DNA of 11,078 nt from Lachnospiraceae bacterium. GTDB taxonomy: Bacteria; Bacillota; Clostridia; Lachnospirales; Lachnospiraceae. Position 1 is the first letter of the stretch. Every line of letters starts with the position of its first letter. Both the position numbers and the translations under genes were made by a program. Positions 1 through 4,856 of this stretch are shown one piece after another. The DNA is taken from assembly GCA_009774615.1 (NCBI GenBank), contig VSOC01000122.1, forward strand, positions 1 through 11,078, given 5' to 3'. The notes under the pieces are model-generated. The model did no database searches. It was not told the DNA's origin and worked only from the letters and a program-made list of their open reading frames with translations.

Positions 1-39
1 GGAATTGTGGGGGACTCTTTTTTGTTTACATAAAAAAAC

Positions 40-56
40 TTTGCTAAAGTTTTTGC
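40..56. repeat. 17-bp direct repeat, left copy (putative recombinase arm site)
   Basis: TTTGCTAAAGTTTTTGC lies just beyond the stop codon of the minus-strand recombinase fragment and recurs exactly at 1063-1079. Tyrosine recombinases of integrative elements bind short direct repeats (arm sites) flanking the crossover core, and these often lie next to the 3' end of the integrase gene. The exact repeat is seen; the arm-site role is inferred from its position. Confidence 0.5.
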
Positions 57-60
57 ATTT

Positions 61-453
61 CTATACGTTACTACCAGATACATTTTTCAAGGTTTTGTCG
101 GTATATTCGTTAATCATATCTCTTTGCCGCTCCTGGTTAGGATGGGCATAGAAAGTCAGCAGAGTTTTCACACTGTTTCCCATGATGGAGGAAATTAATG
201 CTGCATCGTTGTTCTGTGCCAGTGAATTGGTGGCAAAGCTGTGGCGGCATCCGTAAAGGGTAATGTCCGGAAGCAGGCGTTCACCTTCAGGGATTTTCTC
301 TAAACTTTCCAGTTGTTGGTTATGTTGGCGCAGAAGACGTTTGAATGCTTTGCTGTAAGTGTTTGGTTTGATGGGGTTGCTATGCTCGGAAACAAATAGG
401 AAATCATTTCGGGCAAAATTTCTGTTTGCAAGCTGTATTTCTTTTTTTCGCAT
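61..453 (-). pseudogene. C-terminal fragment of a tyrosine recombinase/integrase
   Basis: This 130-residue reading frame matches only the C-terminal catalytic part of phage/ICE-type tyrosine recombinases, which are usually about 380-400 residues. Visible elements are the RH of 'CRHSFAT' (R70, H71), the 'MGNSVKT' box (90-96) and the nucleophile region 'TFYAH' with Tyr102. The arm-binding and core-binding domains and the first catalytic Arg are absent. Upstream in the same frame there is a stop 27 bases before the ATG, and I found no integrase-like continuation in the other frames. Two usual histidines are replaced: Tyr67 where HxxR is normal and Asn93 where LGH is normal. The natural stop is intact, so the 5' part was lost. 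It is probably inactive alone. Assignment to the superfamily is confident; the subfamily is not resolved. Confidence 0.8.
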
Positions 454-537
454 CCTACCAGAAGAACAAGGACAGCTGGATTTGTCTTACTTTTGCAGAA
501 AAAGTGTAAATAGCATAGGGATAGGATGGTTGCATAA

Positions 538-570
538 GACCCTGGTCATTACGAGCAGGGTCGATTTTTG
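538..570 (+). terminator. Rho-independent terminator before the toxin-like locus
   Basis: A perfect 7-bp stem, GACCCTG (538-544) with CAGGGTC (556-562), has an 11-nt loop and is followed by GATTTTTG. It would stop rightward transcription just before the promoter of the small hydrophobic peptide, insulating that locus. No plus-strand gene is visible directly upstream, so its partner gene may have been lost. Confidence 0.65.
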
Positions 571-599
571 TTGAATGTTCGTCAAAACCGTGTTAAACT
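571..599 (+). promoter_or_regulatory. Putative sigma-A promoter of the small toxin-like mRNA
   Basis: TTGAAT (571-576), a 17-bp spacer and TAAACT (594-599) preceded by TG at 591-592 form a promoter with an extended -10. Transcription would start near 606 and give a leader of about 100 nt before the small ORF, long enough for the leader structures described below. Confidence 0.5.
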
Positions 600-626
600 A
601 CATCCAGGATCTGCCATTGATGGTAG

Positions 627-650
627 GCGGTTGCCCTCTCCGGAGGGTCT
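627..650 (+). repeat. Leader direct repeat and hairpin (putative antisense target)
   Basis: This leader segment holds a near-perfect dyad at 641-660 (CGGAGGGTC with GACCCTCCG, 2-nt loop). Its core CCGGAGGGT (640-648) recurs exactly at 878-886, with looser similarity extending upstream (GGCGGTT versus CGGCAGTT). The CCCTCC at 654-659 could instead pair with the Shine-Dalgarno GGAGGG at 694-699, so two alternative folds are possible. This resembles the shared direct repeats of Fst/par-type type I toxin-antitoxin loci. The pairings are seen in the sequence; regulation by them is inferred. Confidence 0.5.
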
Positions 651-707
651 GGACCCTCCGTGTACACAGAAACCCGTAAGGGAATCTAGGAAAGGAGGGC
701 GTTGCGT

Positions 708-806
708 ATGCTGACTATTGAAGGTTTGATTGCTGTTCTTGCCTTGTGCATGACTGCTTTTGGACTTGGATATATGATGGGTAACAATGACAAGACACAG
801 AAATAG
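708..806 (+). CDS. Small hydrophobic peptide, putative type I (holin-like/Fst-like) toxin
   Basis: This is a 32-residue peptide with a short N-terminus (MLTIEG), one predicted membrane helix (about residues 7-25) and a polar, charged tail (GNNDKTQK). That is the usual architecture of the small membrane toxins of Firmicute type I systems, including the 'putative holin-like toxin' and Fst/TxpA-type peptides. The start is fixed by GGAGGG at 694-699, 8 nt before the ATG. The stop codon lies inside the stem of the terminator at 801-838, a compactness typical of such loci. It has its own promoter, a structured leader, and a convergent antisense promoter downstream. It lies between a recombinase fragment and an attachment-like site, consistent with a maintenance module of a mobile element. 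Toxicity is inferred; it could be a small membrane protein of another kind. Confidence 0.7.
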   Translation: MLTIEGLIAVLALCMTAFGLGYMMGNNDKTQK

Positions 807-840
807 CCGCCCCAGTCCGGAAAACTAAGCGGCTATTTTT
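801..840. terminator. Bidirectional terminator at the toxin stop codon
   Basis: A perfect 10-bp inverted repeat, AAATAGCCGC (801-810) and GCGGCTATTT (829-838), has an 18-nt loop, a T-run on the right and an A-run on the left. It can end the rightward toxin mRNA and the leftward antisense RNA, so their 3' ends would overlap. Confidence 0.75.
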
Positions 841-877
841 GCTACTTATAATTTGGGCAACCGTCTATCGGCAGTTC

Positions 878-886
878 CCGGAGGGT
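878..886. repeat. Downstream copy of the CCGGAGGGT direct repeat
   Basis: These nine bases are identical to 640-648 in the toxin leader and sit within a looser similarity (about 869-891). They lie in the 5' part of the predicted antisense RNA. The leader copy and this copy would let the two RNAs pair in trans at a site away from the terminator overlap. Confidence 0.5.
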
Positions 887-920
887 GTCTGTTATGAGCA
901 GATGCCCTTCTTTTTCTATT
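883..920 (+). terminator. Second rightward terminator downstream of the toxin
   Basis: GGGTGTCTG (883-891) pairs with CAGATGCCC (899-907), nine pairs including two G-U, with a 7-nt loop followed by TTCTTTTTCTATTT. It could end a longer form of the toxin mRNA that spans the whole antisense RNA. In the antisense transcript the same bases would form a 5' hairpin. Confidence 0.55.
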
Positions 921-923
921 TAG

Positions 924-952
924 ATAATATCTCAATTCTGCTTAAAAGTCAA
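924..952 (-). promoter_or_regulatory. Antisense RNA promoter
   Basis: Read on the minus strand: TTGACT (952-947), exactly 17 bp, then TATTAT (929-924). This is a near-consensus sigma-A promoter facing the toxin gene, with no protein gene to serve. It is the main reason for proposing an antisense RNA. Confidence 0.7.
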
Positions 953-1060
953 TGCATTTGAATTTTTTCCTCATTCGTTCAGTCGATTGGCAATAGCCGG
1001 GCTAATCGAAGTCCGTCACTGACAGCGAATATATAGATTCCTTTTTCTGGGCTACATCAT

Positions 1061-1084
1061 TTTTTGCTAAAGTTTTTGCTAAAG
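1061..1084. repeat. Tandem 12-bp repeat (putative recombinase arm sites)
   Basis: TTTTTGCTAAAG occurs twice back to back (1061-1072 and 1073-1084), about 100 bp before the tRNA-like core. The 17 bases at 1063-1079 are identical to 40-56 beside the recombinase fragment. Repeats of this kind at both ends of an element are expected for integrase arm sites. No protein-coding signal overlaps them. Apart from these repeats I see no intact gene in 953-1180. Confidence 0.55.
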
Positions 1085-1179
1085 TTGCGTATTGTATTTT
1101 CGCGCAATTTGATATAAAATATAGCTTGCAAACCCGCAAAAACCCTGAAAAATGCGTGTGTTTGCGGTAAGTAGAGTAT

Positions 1180-1219
1180 CCAAGGTCGGGGTCGCGTGTT
1201 CGAGTCCCGTTTCGCGCTC
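1180..1219 (+). other. tRNA 3'-end-like block, putative attachment site (att) core
   Basis: The T-loop signature GTTCGAGTC (1198-1206) sits in a recognisable T-arm (1194-1198 with 1206-1210, one mismatch at 1197/1207), followed by an acceptor-like strand ending TTCGCGCTC. A full tRNA is not present: counting back 76 nt finds no matching 5' acceptor strand, and the anticodon region is too short. Such 3' fragments are what remains on one side when an element integrates into the 3' end of a tRNA gene. The block is followed by TTATTTTTTG, which could be the original tRNA terminator, implying that the element lies to the left and host chromosome to the right. Confidence 0.55.
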
Positions 1220-1385
1220 TTATTTTTTGCCTTAAATACAGAGGTTTCCGGAAGTTGCCGAGAACTTTTTTGTTTATGCAAATGAATTATGCTGCTTATA
1301 CTTAAATGCAGAAAATGAGATGGATGTAAAAGGAAGAAAATTGGGGAACAATAAAAATGAAAAGCAGGTGTACAACTGTTTTTTT

Positions 1386-1394
1386 TGATATAAT
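1386..1394 (+). promoter_or_regulatory. Putative extended -10 promoter of the FecR-protein transcript
   Basis: TG-A-TATAAT (1386-1394) is a perfect extended -10. No good -35 is present at 17 bp, which extended -10 promoters can tolerate. Transcription would begin near 1401 and cover the small ORF at 1438 and the FecR-domain gene. Apart from this promoter I see nothing in 1220-1437. Confidence 0.45.
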
Positions 1395-1437
1395 GGTTAA
1401 AAGTCGCTGGCTCGTGAGATAAATATAAGTAAATAGA

Positions 1438-1701
1438 ATGAAGAAAAATGCAAAACGTGGAGTGAGCTATTTCTGGGTTCCTAATCATATCCAAGATGCA
1501 AATGGAGAAGTTTCTCCAAGAGCATTTTTTAAATGTTTTGCATTCGCATCCGAAGAAATGTTAAAACACAAGGAAGAAATAAGGATTAATCTGCCGGAAG
1601 TCTATCTGCATGGTTTTGGATTGAAACGAAAAGGAGGAATAAAACGTCCCAAAAAAAATTTTGAAAAATATTTAGACGGAAGGAGGATTTTTATAAGATG
1701 A
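1438..1701 (+). CDS. Short hypothetical ORF, possibly a degraded fragment of a P-loop/ParA-like protein
   Basis: This is an 87-residue frame with no clear ribosome binding site before its ATG. The first half reads like real protein; the stretch 'YFWVPNHIQDANGEVSPRAF' (residues 11-30) reminds me of a conserved region in a family of large ParA/MinD-like P-loop ATPases. There is no P-loop here and the length is far too short for that family, so it would be an internal fragment. The C-terminal 35 residues are Lys/Arg-rich and look uninformative. Its TGA overlaps the ATG of the next gene (ATGA), which permits translational coupling, but this may be chance. The family resemblance is from memory and weak. 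Confidence 0.35.
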   Translation: MKKNAKRGVSYFWVPNHIQDANGEVSPRAFFKCFAFASEEMLKHKEEIRINLPEVYLHGFGLKRKGGIKRPKKNFEKYLDGRRIFIR

Positions 1702-3626
1702 ACTTAAAACGAAAAGAAAAAGGAATAGATATTCGATATCTGCTTTTGCTTTTCATAGCTGCGTTTATATGTACGGCATGTGCAAACCCGAGGCTGACGG
1801 CCAGGATAGCACTGGCGAAGGCGGAAGGCAAGATAGAGATTGTGAACCGTCGGGGAAAGGATGTTTCGCCCAGGGAAAACCTGCATTTGTTTGACGGCTA
1901 CAGGATGGGGACAGATGTTTTGAGTTATGCATGGATGAATCTGGATGAAGAGCGGCTGGTGAAGCTGGATCAGGAGAGCTGGATTGAAATTGAAAAGAAC
2001 AGGAAAAAGCTGGAAATTATTGTAGAGTCCGGCAGTCTGTTTTTCAACATCGCCAAACCGCTGGAAGAGGATGAATCTTTAGATATCCGGACATCGTCGA
2101 TGATTGTGGGGATAAGGGGCACCTGCGGCTGGGTGGAGGTTTTCGGCGATGAAGGAAAACTGCGGGTTTATCTGTTAGAAGGCAGGGTTGCGTGCGCTTC
2201 AGGTGAAGAAAAGAAAGAGGTTCTTGCCGGAGAGATGGCAGAGCTGACTGCGCCGGGAGAGATCACGGTATCGAAGTTTAGTGTGCAGGATATTCCGGAT
2301 TTTGTGATGGAGGAGCTTTCGGAGGAAGAGGGGCAGGCAATGCTTGAAACCCTGGCAGAAAACGGGAACGGATCGGAAGGAGGAAACGGGGAAAATGCTG
2401 GCGAAAACCTTATTTTGAATAATGGCAAAAGTCTGGTTCGTTTTGCGGGAAATGATTATTACTGGAAGTATACGGCAGACAGTGTGGATAATGAGGGATT
2501 GTTTGCGCATTTTTATTTGAAACCGGAAGCAGAAAACCAGATGATCTGCCGCCATCCGGACGGAACGGAGGAAGTGTTATTTACTATGGCGGGGAACGGA
2601 GATATTTACCTGGCAGGAGAGCGGATGTATCTGTCTTCGGATAATGGGGCTTTTTCGGTGAAAATGGATGGAAGTGACCGAATAGATTATGGTTATACCC
2701 GGTGGCAGGGTGTGGACAGGCAGGGAAAGAACATGATTGGTTATGGTGAGCAAAAGGTTTTTTCCGTGAATACACAGACGGGAGAGCGGACGGAACTGGC
2801 AGATTCATCGGCGGATATGTACGGCTATGAATTTGCAGGAACAGCGGACAATTATCTCTATTATTCTTCTTCGGATACAGCACGTGGAGAACTCGTTTTA
2901 TACCAGATGAACTTAGAAAACTCGACGGATATCCGGGAGGCGGATCGGTTTGCATTGCCCCAGGATTTAATTGATATTCCGGGGAATGTTTTTGCTACGC
3001 AGTTAAATCGACTGGGAAGCACACTGTACTATTCCTATGGCTACTATGCGGGAACCGGCGGTTATTTCCAGGCTGGCGGGATTAATTATGTTCTTCAGGA
3101 CGAGAACCGGATAACTGTGGAATCCGGTGTGCTGGTGCCAAAGATTACCGCGGAGGAGTTTTTGGTGGAAGAAAAGCAGGGCGGGGTGAATGTATATTAT
3201 ATTGATGACGTAGAAGGAAGCTATATCGGCTATTGGCAGGATACGCCCTACAGCGGATGCATGGTTTTTGACAGTGCTACAAAAAGCACGCAGCCCTCTG
3301 GCTTTCGTTTAAGCCGGCCGGGAGCGGTCGTTTACCTGGATGGGGCTGTCTGCAGGGAAGAAGAACATCAGGCATCTTATACGATATTAATTCCGCAGGA
3401 ACTGGCAGCGTCCTATGGATGCAGGGAAGACCTGGAAACAGCACAGTCCGTTACCCTTATCCGCGATGTGGAAGTGATTGGCAATGACGTGTACTATACG
3501 GTGGAAAAGAGCAGCCGCAATCCGCAGGGCGATATAGGCTGGCGTCCCGGCTATGTGCGAACCGGCAGTGAACGGTATAAGATGACTGTCGGTGGGACGG
3601 ATGCAGAACTTTTATTCGTATATTAA
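1698..3626 (+). CDS. Exported FecR-domain protein with a propeller-like C-terminal region
   Basis: This is a 642-residue protein. A basic start (KRKEK) precedes a hydrophobic segment (about 14-27) ending in CTAC, with Cys28 a possible lipoprotein cysteine; -3 is Cys rather than the usual Leu, so a simple membrane anchor is also possible. Residues about 40-185 match a FecR-type beta domain, with the hallmark 'GSLFF' and 'MIVGIRGT' (135-142). A Gly/Asn/Glu-rich linker (222-236) follows. The remainder is Tyr-rich with repeated Y-x-G/D turns ('DNYLYYSSSD', 'STLYYSYGYY', 'VNVYYID'), resembling DUF5050-like beta-propellers. FecR domains occur in sensor and surface proteins; no sigma factor or receptor is adjacent, so classical iron signalling is not supported. 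The start is set by AGGAGG at 1681-1686. A monocistronic or two-gene unit ends at the terminator at 3651. Confidence 0.8.
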   Translation: MNLKRKEKGIDIRYLLLLFIAAFICTACANPRLTARIALAKAEGKIEIVNRRGKDVSPRENLHLFDGYRMGTDVLSYAWMNLDEERLVKLDQESWIEIEKNRKKLEIIVESGSLFFNIAKPLEEDESLDIRTSSMIVGIRGTCGWVEVFGDEGKLRVYLLEGRVACASGEEKKEVLAGEMAELTAPGEITVSKFSVQDIPDFVMEELSEEEGQAMLETLAENGNGSEGGNGENAGENLILNNGKSLVRFAGNDYYWKYTADSVDNEGLFAHFYLKPEAENQMICRHPDGTEEVLFTMAGNGDIYLAGERMYLSSDNGAFSVKMDGSDRIDYGYTRWQGVDRQGKNMIGYGEQKVFSVNTQTGERTELADSSADMYGYEFAGTADNYLYYSSSDTARGELVLYQMNLENSTDIREADRFALPQDLIDIPGNVFATQLNRLGSTLYYSYGYYAGTGGYFQAGGINYVLQDENRITVESGVLVPKITAEEFLVEEKQGGVNVYYIDDVEGSYIGYWQDTPYSGCMVFDSATKSTQPSGFRLSRPGAVVYLDGAVCREEEHQASYTILIPQELAASYGCREDLETAQSVTLIRDVEVIGNDVYYTVEKSSRNPQGDIGWRPGYVRTGSERYKMTVGGTDAELLFVY

Positions 3627-3650
3627 ATGATTTGATTTTGGTGAACCGAT

Positions 3651-3678
3651 AAAAGAGTCCGATTTACCGGACTCTTTT
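3651..3678. terminator. Strong bidirectional terminator
   Basis: A perfect 11-bp stem, AAAAGAGTCCG (3651-3661) and CGGACTCTTTT (3668-3678), has a 6-nt loop. With T-runs on one arm and A-runs on the other it serves both the FecR-protein gene (25 nt after its stop) and leftward transcription from rubrerythrin. Confidence 0.85.
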
Positions 3679-3743
3679 GCCGGATCATTAATTGAGAATC
3701 CGGGGAAAAATGTATTTAGAAGAATGGACAGTTTATCATGGTT

Positions 3744-3908
3744 TCAGCCTTCCGCCGATAGATATTTCCAGATCATCCCGTATACCTGCAAAATCTCTTT
3801 TGGATTAATCTGTGCTTCACGATCGTCTAATGTTTTTGTGATAACCTCAATAAGACTTTCGTTTAAGCAGAGTGTCGGCGGGAGTGCCGCAGAACAAACG
3901 GCTGCTGA
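3744..3908 (-). pseudogene. Orphan C-terminal-like coding remnant after rubrerythrin
   Basis: Immediately after the rubrerythrin TAA (3909-3911), the same minus-strand frame stays open for 54 codons. The last 40 residues read like a genuine soluble helical C-terminus ('NESLIEVITKTLDDREAQI', 'EILQVYGMIWKYLSAEG') ending at a TGA (3744-3746). There is no start codon with a ribosome binding site; the only ATG is 13 codons from the end. It is best explained as the tail of a gene whose front was lost. I do not recognise the family. The plus-strand frame over the same bases looks like a shadow. Confidence 0.4.
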
Positions 3909-4505
3909 TTAAGAGGAATATGGTGCCAGCGAAAGCCGGATAAAATACCCCTTATCGTGATCGCACACCGGGCATTTTTCCGGGGCGGCAGTACCCTCGA
4001 AGGTGTGACCGCAGTTTAAGCAGATCCAGCCGGTTTTTACGTCGGAGATAAAGAGTTTATTTTCCTCTAACAGCTTGGCAAAGGCACCGAAGCGGTCGCC
4101 GTGCATTTTTTCGATATTGGCAATCTGATAAAATGAATTGGCAATCTTGGGGAAGCCCTCTTCCATGGCTTTGTCGCCGAAGGTCTTGTAGACAGGATCG
4201 TGTTCTTCGTACTCATTATGCTGGGCTTTGCGCAGCAGGTCAGTGATGCTTTCTGTAATATCCACCGGATAGCCCCCGTCGATATGGATGGTTTCCCCTG
4301 CCATTTCCTTTAAATGATTGTAAAAAATCTGGGCATGTTCTTTTTCCTGGTTGGCAGTGAAGGTAAATACCGCCTCAATCACATGAAGCTTCTGCTTTGC
4401 TGCCTCCTGTGCGGCAAAGGTGTAGCGGTTTCTCGCCTGGCTCTCCCCGGCGAAGGAACGCATCAGGTTATCTTTGGTTTCACTGGTTTTAAAATCAACA
4501 GCCAT
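3909..4505 (-). CDS. rbr: Rubrerythrin
   Basis: This is a 198-residue, non-haem di-iron peroxidase of the cytoplasm. It reduces hydrogen peroxide using electrons passed through its own rubredoxin centre, an oxidative-stress defence typical of anaerobes. The ferritin-like four-helix domain spans about 1-145, with ligands visible as Glu21 (FAGES), Glu54 and His57 (EKEH), Glu98 and Glu101 (NEYEEH), Glu132 and His135 (EKMH). The C-terminal rubredoxin domain has Cys162/Cys165 and Cys178/Cys181. A longer in-frame start at 4706 exists, but the first 67 residues are not rubrerythrin-like and have no ribosome binding site. ATG 4505 is preceded by AAGGAG (4523-4518, 12-nt spacing) and begins MAVDFKTSET, a normal family N-terminus. 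It is divergent from the M56 operon and appears monocistronic. No obvious PerR box was seen. Confidence 0.95.
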   Translation of the reverse strand: MAVDFKTSETKDNLMRSFAGESQARNRYTFAAQEAAKQKLHVIEAVFTFTANQEKEHAQIFYNHLKEMAGETIHIDGGYPVDITESITDLLRKAQHNEYEEHDPVYKTFGDKAMEEGFPKIANSFYQIANIEKMHGDRFGAFAKLLEENKLFISDVKTGWICLNCGHTFEGTAAPEKCPVCDHDKGYFIRLSLAPYSS

Positions 4506-4553
4506 AAAATGAAAAATCTCCTTATTCATAGATTTTGGGTAGTTTATTAAAAC

Positions 4554-4562
4554 ATTGTACCA
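4554..4562 (-). promoter_or_regulatory. Putative rubrerythrin promoter (-10)
   Basis: On the minus strand, TGG-TACAAT forms an extended -10 (TACAAT is complementary to 4554-4559), about 48 nt before the rubrerythrin ATG. The -35 region is poor. The rest of 4506-4775 holds no gene I can support; a 67-codon in-frame extension of rubrerythrin crosses it but looks non-coding. Confidence 0.4.
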
Positions 4563-4775
4563 AGATCTAGTATAGGGAGATTTTCTTATTTTATGCGGTG
4601 ATTTTGCTGTATTCTTTTTTCCATGTAGATGCAGGATGATGAAAAAACCAGCCCTGTCACGGCTTATCAATTCCTGACGCAGGATATCATTGGCATAATT
4701 ATACATGTTGACTTTATCATTAAAAAAACAAATAGAAAGGATGTTTTTTAGAGAAAGTTTTTAGAGAAAAATCTC

Positions 4776-4804
4776 TTGACATAAATAAAGAAAGGTTGTA
4801 TTAT
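4776..4804 (+). promoter_or_regulatory. Near-consensus sigma-A promoter of the M56/BlaI operon
   Basis: TTGACA (4776-4781), 17 bp, then TATTAT (4799-4804). With a -35 this strong, tight repression is expected, fitting the operator-like dyad immediately downstream. Confidence 0.8.
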
Positions 4805-4810
4805 GCTGAT

Positions 4811-4839
4811 ATAGTACATGACCTATAAAAAATAGTACA
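4811..4839 (+). promoter_or_regulatory. Putative BlaI-type operator
   Basis: ATAGTACATGACCTAT (4811-4826) is an imperfect palindrome centred on CATG, matching its own complement at 12 of 16 positions. Its left half, ATAGTACA, recurs at 4832-4839, exactly 21 bp (two helical turns) away. It covers the transcription start region of the operon encoding the BlaI-type repressor. BlaI/MecI operators have a related TACA/TGTA core. Binding is inferred from position and symmetry. Confidence 0.5.
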
Positions 4840-4856
4840 AAAGCGGAGGGATTAAG

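Larger units (their letters stand above)
801..917 (-). ncRNA. Putative antisense RNA antitoxin
   Basis: A strong minus-strand promoter at 924-952 would start a transcript near 917. It would run about 115 nt to the bidirectional terminator and be complementary to the 3' end of the toxin mRNA. It contains no convincing ORF. Its 5' half includes the complement of CCGGAGGGT (878-886), so it could pair with the toxin leader at 640-648. Its CCCTCC could also pair directly with the toxin Shine-Dalgarno at 694-699. This geometry matches type I antitoxin RNAs such as RatA and par RNA II. Boundaries are approximate and inferred from promoter and terminator. Confidence 0.6.

Noticed and set aside
1144..1219. 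A complete tRNA gene.
   Set aside because: The T-arm and acceptor-like 3' end are present, but no complementary 5' acceptor strand occurs at the right distance, the anticodon region is too short, and the T-stem has a mismatch.
1057..1494. A 145-codon minus-strand frame containing 'KRDSNTRPRPW'.
   Set aside because: This peptide is the translation of the antisense strand of the tRNA-like block, a well-known annotation artefact. There is no ribosome binding site or sensible protein pattern.
3724..3912. A 62-codon plus-strand frame.
   Set aside because: No ribosome binding site, and the minus strand of the same bases has a more protein-like frame; it is treated as a shadow.
4506..4706. N-terminal extension of rubrerythrin from the ATG at 4706.
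   Set aside because: The extra 67 residues are unlike any rubrerythrin, no ribosome binding site precedes that ATG, and a -10-like element lies within it.
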